Positions 28,043 through 37,087 of a DNA stretch of 64,000 nt are shown piece by piece (the first letter of the stretch is position 1; the number at the start of each line of letters is the position of its first letter). The notes beneath the pieces are model-generated. The model worked only from the letters and a program-made list of their open reading frames with translations, had not been told where the DNA came from and did not search any database. A program made the translations under genes and the position numbers. This DNA comes from Haloarcula pelagica (lineage in GTDB: Archaea; Halobacteriota; Halobacteria; Halobacteriales; Haloarculaceae): contig NZ_CP126162.1 of assembly GCF_030127105.1 (NCBI RefSeq), positions 1 through 64,000 on the forward strand, read 5' to 3'.

Positions 28043-29977
28043 TCATGGTGAATGAACCTCGGCATTTGTGCCAGTGAATGCATCGTCTTTCGGTTGTAGA
28101 TTCCCGAGTTGGATCTGCCAGAGTGTCGAGTAGAGACCATCTGCGTCCAGAAGTTCTTCGTGGGTACCCTGTTCAACGAGTTCACCTTCGTCCAGTACGA
28201 GGATACGGTCGGCATTGCGGACCGTCGACAGTTGATGCGCAACAGCGAACGTAGTCTTGCCTTCCGTGTGGAGTGTGAGATTCTGCTGAATTGCCGCTTC
28301 AGTCTCGTTGTCCACGTGGCTCGTTGCTTCATCAAGAATCAAGATATCGTGATCGTGGAGGAGCGCACGTGCGATGGCGATTCGCTGGCGCTGACCGCCG
28401 GATAACTTAACCCCGCGTTCGCCGACCATCGTGTCGTAGCCGTCCTCAAGATCTCGAACGAACGAGTCGGCACCGGCTGCCGATGCCGCTGCACGGATGT
28501 CGTCCTTATCGGCTTCTGGCCGACCGTACCCGATGTTCTCGGCCACAGTTCCGTAGAAAATATACGGTTCTTGAGAGACGTATCCGATGGACTTTCGCAA
28601 CGAACCAAGGGAGATATCCTGAACGTCACGTCCATCGACACGGACCGTGCCGCTGTCCGGGTCGTAGAAGCGCAGCAGGAGTTTCAGGAGCGTCGACTTC
28701 CCCGCACCTGTCCGTCCGACGACGCCGACGTACTCGCCCGGTTCGACATCGAACGAGACATCCTCGAGAACTCGCTCGGTATCTTGCTTGGAGTCATTCC
28801 CGTAACTGAAGCTGACGTTTTCGTAGTCAATGTCACCCTCGATGTCGTCGCTGGCCGACGATCCGTCCGTGGTCTCTGAGCCGGAATCGGCGTCCATGAG
28901 GCCGAATATACGTTCGCCAGCGGCCTGTGCGTACTGATAGCCGTTGATGATCTGGCCCATGCGACGCATCGGATAGATGAATCTCTGTGAGTAATTGAGA
29001 AAGAGCACCAGTGTACCGGCAGTGAGTGTCGTCCCTTCGTAGAAGGCCATGGGCGGTGAGCCTGTGACGACCCACCACCCGCCGATGCCGAACACCGAGA
29101 TGTACCCGGCCGCCGTCATCAGCTGCATCGTCGGGAAGTAGAGAATTCGTGTCGTGATCGCGTTCCACTGTGTATCGAGATATTCAGCCGACGCCTCGGT
29201 GACCCGGTTTCGTTCGAACGGTTCCCTGGCGAAGGCTTTGACTGTAGTGATACCACTGACATTATTTTCGAGACGGCTGTTGAGTTTCCCGACACTCTTC
29301 CTGACCCTGCGGTATTTCGGACCGATCGACTGGACGAACCAGTGACTAAGAAAGCCAAGGAGTGGGATGGTCAGTACGGGGATGAGCGCGAGCTTCCAAT
29401 TGATCAACAACATAATCACGCCCATTCCTCCCACACGAACGACGATCACAACGAGATTATTGAGGTGCGTCGTGAGAAATTCCTCGAGCTGATTGACGTC
29501 GTTGTTTAGAATACTCATAATGTCACCAGTCTGATGCTCGTCGAAGAACGTCACCGGACGACCTTGTACCGCCTCGTACGTATCGACGCGAAGCGAGTGC
29601 TGGACGTGCTGGGCGAAGCTGTTCCACATGTAGCTGTTGAGCCAGCCGAGCGCCGAGTTGAGAGCGTAGACGACAGCCATGATACCCAGCACCAGCAGGA
29701 ACTGTTCGCCAGTGCTCTCTGGGAGCCACCGCGTGGGGACCAGTGGGAGAGCGAACGGCGTGGTGTCGAAAAACAGTGAATCGATCGCGACCGCCAACAC
29801 GACGGTCGGTATCAGTTCCATCACCATCCGGAGGACGCTCGCGATCGTTCCGACGACGAATTTCGGAAGTTCCGCCTGACCGTAGGTCGTGAACAGTTTC
29901 CAGAAGGGACGAGTGTCCCGATCTCGGACGTTCGAGAGCCCGTCCGCCTCCGAATCCGGCATTCCAGGCTTTGACAT
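28043..29977 (-). CDS. ABC exporter half-transporter (MsbA/ABCB type)
   Basis: The 644 residues join a six-helix membrane domain (about 40-340) to an ATPase domain. Motifs: GRTGAGKS (Walker A), QEPYIFYGTVAENIG (Q loop), LSGGQRQR (signature), ILILDEATSHVD (Walker B) and VAHQLST (switch His). Two copies would form one exporter for lipids, drugs or siderophores. The promoter at 29998-30010 (TATATAAAAAA seen from the plus strand) and an ACTAACA operator lie between it and a divergent TetR gene, so it is probably repressed by that TetR. Confidence 0.92.
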   Translation of the reverse strand: MSKPGMPDSEADGLSNVRDRDTRPFWKLFTTYGQAELPKFVVGTIASVLRMVMELIPTVVLAVAIDSLFFDTTPFALPLVPTRWLPESTGEQFLLVLGIMAVVYALNSALGWLNSYMWNSFAQHVQHSLRVDTYEAVQGRPVTFFDEHQTGDIMSILNNDVNQLEEFLTTHLNNLVVIVVRVGGMGVIMLLINWKLALIPVLTIPLLGFLSHWFVQSIGPKYRRVRKSVGKLNSRLENNVSGITTVKAFAREPFERNRVTEASAEYLDTQWNAITTRILYFPTMQLMTAAGYISVFGIGGWWVVTGSPPMAFYEGTTLTAGTLVLFLNYSQRFIYPMRRMGQIINGYQYAQAAGERIFGLMDADSGSETTDGSSASDDIEGDIDYENVSFSYGNDSKQDTERVLEDVSFDVEPGEYVGVVGRTGAGKSTLLKLLLRFYDPDSGTVRVDGRDVQDISLGSLRKSIGYVSQEPYIFYGTVAENIGYGRPEADKDDIRAAASAAGADSFVRDLEDGYDTMVGERGVKLSGGQRQRIAIARALLHDHDILILDEATSHVDNETEAAIQQNLTLHTEGKTTFAVAHQLSTVRNADRILVLDEGELVEQGTHEELLDADGLYSTLWQIQLGNLQPKDDAFTGTNAEVHSP

Positions 29978-29980
29978 TAG

Positions 29981-29998
29981 ACTAACAGTGCTGACAGC
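29981..29998 (-). promoter_or_regulatory. TetR-type operator of the exporter
   Basis: ACTAACA-GTGC-TGACAGC is an imperfect copy of the inverted repeat at 30075-30092. It lies between the exporter's TATA box and its ATG. Confidence 0.65.
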
Positions 29999-30074
29999 AT
30001 ATATAAAAAAGAGTTGGTCTATTCTCGCGTGATTGCCGGTCTAGGGCCAGTCGAACGACAAATATAAGTCGTTG

Positions 30075-30092
30075 ACTAACAGCTATGTTAGT
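30075..30092 (+). promoter_or_regulatory. TetR-type operator of the regulator gene
   Basis: ACTAACA-GCTA-TGTTAGT is a perfect inverted repeat with 7-base arms. It ends at the base before the TetR start codon. A TATA-like AAATATAAG lies at 30060-30068. Binding here would block a leaderless transcript, which suggests autorepression. Confidence 0.72.
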
Positions 30093-30740
30093 ATGGGTGC
30101 TCGCGACCAGTCCGGTGATAACCAGCCCGAGTCCAAGGACGCCATCATGGAGGCGACGTTCAAAGCACTGTCCAAGCACGGGTATGCGGATCTCTCGATG
30201 CAGGATATCGCTGACGAGTTCGACAAGAGCCGGTCGCTGCTGCACTACCATTACGATACCCGCGAAGACCTCATTCTCGCCTTCGTGGACGACCTCATCG
30301 GGCACAAGGAATCACAACTGGCGCGCACGGAAGCAGAGGAGCCACCGGAACGCCTCCTCGAATATCTCGACCAATTCACGCTCAGGGCCGACCACCATCA
30401 CGGGTTCGCGGTCGCGTTGTTCGAACTTCGTCTGCAGGCACTCCGCGACGACCGGCTCAGGGAGAAGCTGGCCAAGCACTATCAGCGCAACATCGAGACG
30501 GCGGCGGATATCATCTCTGACGGTGTCGAGACCGGTGTCTTTCGCTCCGTCGATCCCTCCCAGGTGGCGGAGACGATCTACAACGCCATCCAGGGGGCGG
30601 CCTTCTGCGAGGTGGTCCTCGGTTTCGAGGGGGCGATCCAGCGGATGCGAGACAGCATCGTCGAATTCGTGGTCGGTGATCTGGTTTCCACCGCAACGCT
30701 GCTGGCAGAGAACACCGAGTCGGCCACACATCCTCGGTAA
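30093..30740 (+). CDS. TetR-family regulator
   Basis: The ATG at 30093 follows the operator directly; an in-frame start at 30072 would overlap it. The 215 residues begin with a TetR helix-turn-helix: AIMEATFKALSKHGYADLSMQ, then DIADEFDKSRSLLHYHYDTRE. The C-terminal domain is a helical ligand pocket of the type HHHGFAVALFELRLQ. It is divergent from the ABC exporter and shares its operator motif, so it probably represses both until a transported compound binds. The iron-transport operon starts 70 bases downstream. Confidence 0.9.
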   Translation: MGARDQSGDNQPESKDAIMEATFKALSKHGYADLSMQDIADEFDKSRSLLHYHYDTREDLILAFVDDLIGHKESQLARTEAEEPPERLLEYLDQFTLRADHHHGFAVALFELRLQALRDDRLREKLAKHYQRNIETAADIISDGVETGVFRSVDPSQVAETIYNAIQGAAFCEVVLGFEGAIQRMRDSIVEFVVGDLVSTATLLAENTESATHPR

Positions 30741-30756
30741 AACCGCTGACAAGTAG

Positions 30757-30772
30757 TTTAAGTCGACCTAAA
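30757..30772 (+). promoter_or_regulatory. Upstream DtxR/Idr-like iron box
   Basis: TTTAAGTCGACCTAAA is a near palindrome with the TTTA.../...TAAA arms of the second box at 30790. Confidence 0.55.
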
Positions 30773-30789
30773 CCATAGCAGTTATAAAC

Positions 30790-30807
30790 TTTTAGGCTAG
30801 CCTAAAA
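30790..30807 (+). promoter_or_regulatory. DtxR/Idr-like iron box, perfect palindrome
   Basis: TTTTAGGCTAGCCTAAAA is an 18-base perfect palindrome three bases before the start codon of the binding protein. Its TTAGG...CCTAA core matches the DtxR-family recognition style. A TATA-like TTATAAAC (30782-30789) lies immediately upstream. Iron-bound repressor would block initiation. Confidence 0.75.
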
Positions 30808-30810
30808 CGT

Positions 30811-32123
30811 ATGAGTGGCCAAGATCACTCTCGTCAGTCGCGTCGAGACATCCTGATGAAAGGAAGCAGTGCACTCGCGGGAACCGTCTTGCTCGCGGGC
30901 TGTAGTGGAACCGAAGGTGCCGGAGGGCAAGCAGAAACGGAAACGGAGACGCCGACGGACACGGCGACGAGCACTCCCGGCGACGACTCGGACGGTACCG
31001 AAACCACTACCGAGAACCGCTACACAGCGGCGATGGAGCCCGTCGGCGAACTGACGCTCGACGAACCACCGGAGTTCGTTATCGGTGGCTGGGGGTTCGT
31101 CGCGGACGTCCTCACCGCCCTGGGCCACGGCGACAAGATCAAAGCCATGCGACGTGCGAACGGCGCGTTCTGGTTCACGAGGTTCTACGAGGAACTCCCC
31201 GGCGTTCCAGTTCGGGATCTCGTGGGGATGCCAGCGATCCAAACGAGGAGCCGCGATCTCAAGCGGGAGTATCTCTTCGGGCTTGACGCAGACCTGTTCG
31301 CGATCGACCCCAACACACTGATCGCTTCGCACGGTCTCAGCCACCAAGATATCAGTACCCTCGAAGATCGGGTCGCTCCGTTCTTTGGAAACGACAGCCG
31401 CGACAAACGAGGGACTGGATGGCCGAACTATCCGGACGAGGAGTCCTATCCGTACTATACGATTCCCGAATTCGTCGAGAAGTACGGGAGCTGTTCGGCG
31501 AGCGCGAGAAGGCGGCGGAGCTCAACGAGTTCTACGAGAACGCGATCGATCGCATCCTCTCCGACGTGCCCGACGAGAAGCGCAACGTCGCCCACATGAG
31601 TGCCATGCGAAACCCGGAAGACGCGGGATTCTACGCCGTGAGCCAGCCAACGCCGGACCACGACCTCCCGACGTACGCCCGGAAACAGTACCGTGAGATC
31701 GGGGTGGAAGACGCCTTCGCGGGTGAGTACGAAGGCGGGACCCTCTCTCGTCACGGGAATCTCCAGATCGACTCCGAGAAGCTCGCCGCTATCGACCCCG
31801 AAGTCATCATCTTCTCCGAGGGGGTCCGGTTCAAATACGGCGACGAGGACCGGATGAACTACGGCAACCTCTACGGCGCGACGCTCGAGGTGATCAAGTC
31901 CGACCCCGTCACGAAGGGGATAACCGCCGTCAAGGAAGGTAATCTATACGCCGGTGGAACGGGGACCCAGGGGCCGATAATCAACCTCTTCCAGACGGAA
32001 ATGCTCGCGAAACAGCTCTACCCCGAGACGTTCGGAGAGTGGCACGGAATCGGTGAGACGCCGACCGACGAACAGCTGTTCGACCGAGAGCGCCTCGCAG
32101 AGATCATCACGGGCACCGCGTAA
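30811..32123 (+). pseudogene. Iron-siderophore/cobalamin-type binding lipoprotein, frameshifted
   Basis: The N-terminus has a Tat-like SRRDILMKG leader and a lipobox (VLLAGCSG), so the protein would be anchored outside the membrane. A Thr/Asp-rich linker follows, then a FecB/BtuF-type domain (GELTLDEPPEFVIGGWG, LSRHGNLQIDSEKLAAIDPE). After VEKYG the match moves frame at the GGG run 31486-31488; one more G restores VEKYGELFGEREKAAEL and a 437-residue protein. It is first gene of an operon with permease (2-base gap) and ATPase, behind two iron boxes. Confidence 0.88.
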
Positions 32124-32125
32124 CG

Positions 32126-33241
32126 ATGGCGACGCACGAACAATCTACGTCCGACTCGAGGTGGTTCGATCCCCGGATGTTCGACTGGATCGATCGGTCG
32201 CTGCTCACGCTCATCGGCGCCAGCTTCGCGTTGACCGTCGCCGCCGGCCTCGTCCAGATCAGTCTCGGTGCCTACGGGATGTCCGTCCTGGAGGCCTGGC
32301 GACTTGTGTTCGCTCCCGCGATACTGTTCAATCCAAAGACGTGGGAGGCGTTCCTCCTCGGGGGGGCAGTCCCAGAGCTGTCACAGGAGGCCTTTATCGT
32401 CTGGACGATCCGCATCCCGCGCGTCCTCGTCGCGTTCCTCGTCGGGATGAACCTCGCCGTCTCCGGCGGGATCTTTCAGGCAGTCACGCGAAACGAACTG
32501 GCGAGTCCGTACATCCTCGGCGTCTCCTCCGGGGCTGGACTGGCAATCATGATCACGCTCATCTTCTTCACCGGACTGACGCCGCTGATCCCGCTATTCG
32601 CCTCCATCGGTGGTATCGTCGCCTTCATTATCGTCTACGTAATCTCCTGGAAGAACGGCACGTCGCCGGTTCGGCTCGTCCTCGCGGGCGTCATCGTCGG
32701 AACCGTGGCCGGCTCCTTTCAGCAGGGAATGTTTTTCATGATCGAGGACATCGACGTCGCTCTCAGCGCGATGGCCTGGATGACTGGCTCCTTGACCGGG
32801 ATCGATTGGGAGCAGGTGCGGATGATCCTCCCATGGACCGTCGTCTCGATGGGTCTCGCGCTCGTCGCCTCTCGACAGCTAAACGTACTCCTGCTGGGAG
32901 AGGATACTGCCGAATCGCTCGGGATGCCAGTCGAGACGATGCGGTTCGCACTCTCAGTAATCGCGGTCGTCGCCGCTGCGGCGAGCGTTGCGGCCGCGGG
33001 ACTCATCGGGTTCGTCGGTCTAATCGTTCCCCACATGGTCCGCAACATCGTCGGGAGCGATTACAAACGTCTCACGCTCGGCTGTTTGTTCGTCGGGCCG
33101 GCGCTCATCGTCGTTGCAGACACAGTTGCTCGCCTGCTCGTGAGTCCAAATCAGATCCCGGTCGGTATCATTACCGGCCTCATCGGCGGGCCGTACTTCC
33201 TCTACCTGATGCGGAAGAAACAGAACTTGGGTGAGATCTGA
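32126..33241 (+). CDS. FecCD/BtuC-type ABC permease
   Basis: The 371 residues have about nine or ten membrane helices. Family segments are clear: RIPRVLVAFLVGMNLAVSGG, NELASPYILGVSSGAGL, and GLIGFVGLIVPHMVRNIVG (cytoplasmic coupling region). It forms the channel for siderophore-bound iron or cobalamin-like compounds. It lies between the binding protein and the ATPase; its stop codon shares bases with the ATPase start. Fe boxes upstream of the operon favour iron. Confidence 0.92.
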   Translation: MATHEQSTSDSRWFDPRMFDWIDRSLLTLIGASFALTVAAGLVQISLGAYGMSVLEAWRLVFAPAILFNPKTWEAFLLGGAVPELSQEAFIVWTIRIPRVLVAFLVGMNLAVSGGIFQAVTRNELASPYILGVSSGAGLAIMITLIFFTGLTPLIPLFASIGGIVAFIIVYVISWKNGTSPVRLVLAGVIVGTVAGSFQQGMFFMIEDIDVALSAMAWMTGSLTGIDWEQVRMILPWTVVSMGLALVASRQLNVLLLGEDTAESLGMPVETMRFALSVIAVVAAAASVAAAGLIGFVGLIVPHMVRNIVGSDYKRLTLGCLFVGPALIVVADTVARLLVSPNQIPVGIITGLIGGPYFLYLMRKKQNLGEI

Positions 33242-34185
33242 TGTCGAAACAGACACACACCGAGCCTCACGCGGACGATACTGACACACCGGAGATCGGA
33301 GATCCGTTGCTGGGGGTCGACAGAGAGAGTGGAGGCGAGAGTCCCCTGGTGGCTGAGGAGTTGGTGCTCTCGTACCCCAGTAGCGACGAGCCGGTGATTG
33401 ACGGCGAGGCGATGACGGCCCGATCGGGGGCCGTGACCGCACTCGTCGGCCCGAACGGGTCGGGAAAGAGCACGTTCTTGAAAGGGATCGCAGACAAACT
33501 CGGGGAGAGAGAAGGCACGGTGCTTCTCAAAGGGCGCGACATCCAGTCGTACGGGACGAAAGAACTGGCCCGACAGCTTGGGTTACTGTCTCAAGAGAGT
33601 ACAGCACCGGACAGTATCACCGTCGAAGACCTCGTCCATCACGGTCGGTATCCACACCGTGGCTTCTTCGACCGCGTCTCGGACGAAGACGAGCGAGCGG
33701 TCGATCGGGCGATCGAACTCGCCGGCTGTGAGCACCTCCGGGATCGCGAGGTCGGCCAACTGAGCGGTGGTCAGAAGCAGCTGGCGTGGATCGCGATGGC
33801 GCTCGCACAGGACACCGATGTCTTGCTCCTCGACGAACCGACGACGTTTCTCGACCTCCGGCATCAGCTCGAAGTAATGGAGATCATCGAGACGTTACGC
33901 GACGAGAGCGACATCACCGTCGTCATCGTGCTCCACGACATTCAGCAAGCAGCTCGGATCGCCGACGAAATGGTCGCGCTGAAAGACGGCGAGGTCCGTG
34001 CACGTGGCTCCCCGGAAGCGGTCGTGACGGAAGAGCTTCTCGCAGACGTATTCGGAATCGAAGGGGAAGTCGACCAGACGGTCCACGGACCACGGATCGA
34101 ACCCATCCGCCCCCGTCCGGATGAATCGGATGAAGGGGACACAGACCAAGCGGTTACCGAAGAGGGAGAATCAGAAGCACCGTAA
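33241..34185 (+). CDS. FecE/BtuD-type ABC ATPase
   Basis: The 314-residue protein starts with an acidic tail of about 35 residues and then a standard importer ATPase: GPNGSGKST (Walker A), LSQESTAPDSITVEDLV (Q loop), LSGGQKQLAWIAMAL (signature), VLLLDEPTTFLDLRHQ (Walker B) and VLHDIQQA (switch His). The C-terminus is again acidic and probably disordered. It powers uptake through the permease in the preceding gene. The start codon overlaps the permease stop. Confidence 0.93.
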   Translation: MSKQTHTEPHADDTDTPEIGDPLLGVDRESGGESPLVAEELVLSYPSSDEPVIDGEAMTARSGAVTALVGPNGSGKSTFLKGIADKLGEREGTVLLKGRDIQSYGTKELARQLGLLSQESTAPDSITVEDLVHHGRYPHRGFFDRVSDEDERAVDRAIELAGCEHLRDREVGQLSGGQKQLAWIAMALAQDTDVLLLDEPTTFLDLRHQLEVMEIIETLRDESDITVVIVLHDIQQAARIADEMVALKDGEVRARGSPEAVVTEELLADVFGIEGEVDQTVHGPRIEPIRPRPDESDEGDTDQAVTEEGESEAP

Positions 34186-34534
34186 CCATCTTCTGTTCCG
34201 AAAAATTTGACATGAATTGTATTTAATCTCATATATCGAATTCTTGGAGTTCAGACGGATGGGGCGAAAAAGCACATGATACTACACGTTTAACATATGC
34301 CTGACTCGTTATTCGTTCGAATTGATCCCAGAATAACGCTCTAAGTCGGAGGCGATGTAGGTAGTACTACAGTTGTCTGAGGCGTGGGGACTGATAGTAG
34401 ATGTCGCTACTATCGCACGAGCTGGTTGAGTGAACGCGTAGCGCGATTTAATCTATTGTTTCTGATTTGAATAGAAGCCACACATCAAAACCCATCCTCC
34501 GAGGTTGTGACAGTAAGATACCATTCTATACCCA
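34186..34534. other. AT-rich gap without a gene
   Basis: About 350 bases of lower GC content follow the iron operon. No open frame with a protein-like translation was seen on either strand. It probably holds the operon terminator and the promoter of the next regulator. Confidence 0.5.
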
Positions 34535-35227
34535 ATGACCGATATTGAGGCCGTTATTCAGGTCGAACATCCCGATATAGTGTGCACGGAGTCAGTCGCG
34601 CACGACCAAAGTTCGAAAGTAATGTCGGTGTCGGAGGCGGGAACTGACCCAACGTCTAGAACCTTCTATTATTACATCGAATCATCTGACTTCAATCGGT
34701 TCGAAGACGGACTACGGAACGATAATACCATCGCTGAATTCGAACGGATCATCGAAACCAGAGATCAGGAGGCGATATATTGCGTCGAATACAGTGGCGA
34801 AGGGATACTTCTCTCACCGGTGATTTCGGCCGCGAATGGTGTTATCCTCGATAAGGAAAACGATGGAAGCTCTTGGCTGTTCAGAATCTGGATGACCGAA
34901 CGAGAAGACCTGCGGTATATCTGGGACTACGCCCAACAGAATGATATTGAAATCGAACTACAGCGTGTGAATGAATACGCGAGTTTAGGAAATACAGACG
35001 CTGGATTGACCGATAGCCAAAGGGAAGCACTTCTCGTCGCACTCGAAACAGGGTATTTCGAAGAACCACGGAACGCAACTCTCGGCGAGGTCGCCGCTGC
35101 TCTGGATATCTCACAACCTGCAGCTGGTGGTCTCCTTCGACGTGGAGTCAGGCGGCTCATCATATCGTCCCTGCTAGATGAAAGCAAAACCCAAAGTAAC
35201 TACAAACCCGACGCCGATATACTGTAG
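34535..35227 (+). CDS. HTH_10 (bacterio-opsin-activator family) regulator
   Basis: The 230 residues have the usual N-terminal sensing half (FYYYIESSDFNRFEDGLR, LFRIWMTERED). The C-terminal helix-turn-helix reads GLTDSQREALLVALETGYFEEP, then TLGEVAAALDISQPAAGGLLRRG. Codon use is less GC-rich than in the first 20 kb, fitting an accessory origin. It stands alone, and its target is not shown. Confidence 0.87.
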   Translation: MTDIEAVIQVEHPDIVCTESVAHDQSSKVMSVSEAGTDPTSRTFYYYIESSDFNRFEDGLRNDNTIAEFERIIETRDQEAIYCVEYSGEGILLSPVISAANGVILDKENDGSSWLFRIWMTEREDLRYIWDYAQQNDIEIELQRVNEYASLGNTDAGLTDSQREALLVALETGYFEEPRNATLGEVAAALDISQPAAGGLLRRGVRRLIISSLLDESKTQSNYKPDADIL

Positions 35228-35257
35228 GCCCATTGCTGGGTTCTTCAACGCTGACTA

Positions 35258-35620
35258 TTGAGCGGCCATCCCTCCACAGAAAAGTACTACAAATCGAATG
35301 GTGGCGACGAGGAGCTGTGGGTGATGCCCACGCCCGCCCACGCGGAAGCACTCGTCGGTGTCGGAAACCTTCCATCTGGCAATCTCGATCAGGCAATCGA
35401 GGCGTTGCCTTGGGGTGAAGTCTACGATATTACCGAACCCCTGTCGGTGGAAGCGGCCCGGATCGCCGACGAAATCGGGCCGGAGAGGCCGTATCTCGAC
35501 GGCGTTGATGCGCTCGTGGCTGCTGTCGGTCGAGAACTCGACGCACCAGTTGTCTCGGCGGATGGCGACCTCACCCACGACGAAACAAAACAAGTCATCG
35601 ACGTCGAGGAGTATCGATGA
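35258..35620 (+). pseudogene. PIN-domain (VapC-like) toxin, 5'-truncated
   Basis: The frame reads MPTPAHAEALVGVGNLP, then an acidic middle and YLDGVDALVAAVGRELDAPVVSADGDL, the second half of a PIN nuclease with its later Asp residues. The first strand with the first catalytic Asp is absent, and only a TTG start is available in an unrelated leader. No VapB antitoxin is next to it. It is therefore a remnant of a toxin-antitoxin locus. Confidence 0.65.
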
Positions 35621-35718
35621 GTGCGACACGTAGTCACCGATTCTACTGATTCTGGCTCGGAGGTGCCTGCCCGCCGAAACACTCCAGGAGAATCGCACGT
35701 CAGTCCATACCAGGACCG

Positions 35719-35926
35719 ATGACCGACTGGACCGAAGCCGTCCACAGCGTCGAGGTCCTCATCCGGCAGGTTCCGTGGGTCGTCGTCAGCCGGATCGAGG
35801 GGCCAGGCCTACCACTTCCCGGCGCCGGGGGCGGCTGCCCACGGCGAGGCCGTTCCAACCCGTGGCGCGGAGAACAATGACACCAAGTTCCGGATCGTCC
35901 GGATCACCGCCGTCGTCCCGATGTAT
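35719..35926 (+). pseudogene. N-terminal fragment of a zinc-ribbon protein, duplicate of 57 kb gene
   Basis: Starting MTDWTEAVHSVEVLIRQ, the segment matches the gene at 56922-57302: VPWVVVSRIEG, then (after one extra C in the GGGGCC stretch) QAYHFP, and FRIVRITAVVPMY. It stops just where the zinc-binding Cys region should begin. It keeps the true N-terminus that the 57 kb copy has lost. Confidence 0.7.
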
Positions 35927-35970
35927 AGGTTTCAATATCAGCGCTGAACTAAGAGTAAATACGAACGACG

Positions 35971-36894
35971 ATGACAGAGAACCGTTTGGCGACGGACATT
36001 TTTCGTCTCCTCGCTGACGACACACGGGTCGATATTCTTCGTGCTCTTGCTGTTGCGCAGTACGAGCGCGCACAAGTCGGCTCAGGGGCTGCCGAACTCG
36101 GGTTTTCCGAGATCTACGATCTCGTCGATGTGGAGAACACGTCGAAGCTGTCATATCACCTCGGAGAACTCACCGAGACCTATCTGCGGAAAAGCAACGA
36201 CGGCTACTCGTTGTCACACGCTGGTGAGCGTATCGTTCGATTCATACTGTCGGGGAATTACAAGCAACCGGAGTCATTCGGGCCTGAAACGGTCGATGGC
36301 GTGTGCGTCTTCTGCGGCGAGGAAGCGCTGGAAGCAAAACTCTCGCATCAATTCCTCCGTATCGACTGTACGGCCTGTGAGCAACAGGTGACGGGACAGC
36401 CGATCACCCCCGCACAGGTCAGGACGCGAGACGGCGAGTCGTTCGTGCAGAGTGTCAAGTTGCGCAGTGCGGAGGATGCTAGGCAGATACGGCGGGAGAT
36501 GTGTCCAGAGTGCGGGGCGCGTTTGTCCGCCGAGGTGGTTTCGGTGCCCGAAACTCCATTACCCGATGCTGATTCGCTCGTGGTGACCAGTTCCTGTGAG
36601 GAGTGTCTCCGGGAGTATAACAGTCCGTTGACCTACAGTGTTGTCTACCATCCGGCGTCGATTGCGTTTCACTGGGATCGTGGCGTCGATGTGGCGGCAC
36701 GAGGTCTCTGGGAGTTTCACCAATACGTCTACGAGGGGCGCTGGACGTCCGAACAAACGGCGTCTGATCCCAACGAATACGAGGTCGTATTACGTCACAG
36801 TGGCGATGCAGTTCGACTCTATCTCGATTCGACTGCGACGGTGGTGGGGACGGAGCGCGTGCGAGGCGCGAGTGGTGAATTTTCGCGATCCTGA
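35971..36894 (+). CDS. Winged-helix regulator with zinc-ribbon segment
   Basis: The 307 residues start with an ArsR-like winged helix (FRLLADDTRVDILRALAVA, then FSEIYDLVDVENTSKLSYHL). Two Cys motifs follow, CVFCGEEAL with IDCTACEQQV, and MCPECGARL with SCEECLREY, which suggests a metal-bound ribbon. The rest resembles haloarchaeal DUF7351-type regulators. It is probably a transcription factor; the CCGATA motifs just downstream of it are candidate sites for this or the next gene's regulator. Confidence 0.82.
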   Translation: MTENRLATDIFRLLADDTRVDILRALAVAQYERAQVGSGAAELGFSEIYDLVDVENTSKLSYHLGELTETYLRKSNDGYSLSHAGERIVRFILSGNYKQPESFGPETVDGVCVFCGEEALEAKLSHQFLRIDCTACEQQVTGQPITPAQVRTRDGESFVQSVKLRSAEDARQIRREMCPECGARLSAEVVSVPETPLPDADSLVVTSSCEECLREYNSPLTYSVVYHPASIAFHWDRGVDVAARGLWEFHQYVYEGRWTSEQTASDPNEYEVVLRHSGDAVRLYLDSTATVVGTERVRGASGEFSRS

Positions 36895-36954
36895 CAGAAT
36901 TATTACGAAATTAGCGTTGACCAGACGATGTCGCTAGTCGGCCCGCTTCGATAT

Positions 36955-37048
36955 TATCGGTCTTAGAAGCGGAGAATCGCTGCAGTCTCCTCAACTCGAG
37001 TTTTGAAGGAGATCCGATAAATTATAAAATATCCGATATATTTATCGG
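36955..37048 (+). promoter_or_regulatory. CCGATA operator cluster before methyltransferase cassette
   Basis: CCGATA or its complement occurs four times: 36955-36960, 37014-37019, 37033-37038 and 37043-37048. The last two form an inverted repeat CCGATA-TATT-TATCGG. An AATTATAAAATAT TATA-like region lies between the second and third copies. It probably regulates the cassette starting at 37088. Confidence 0.6.
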
Positions 37049-37087
37049 TGTCGCTGACTCGACGCCTAATCGCGGTCAACGCAACTC

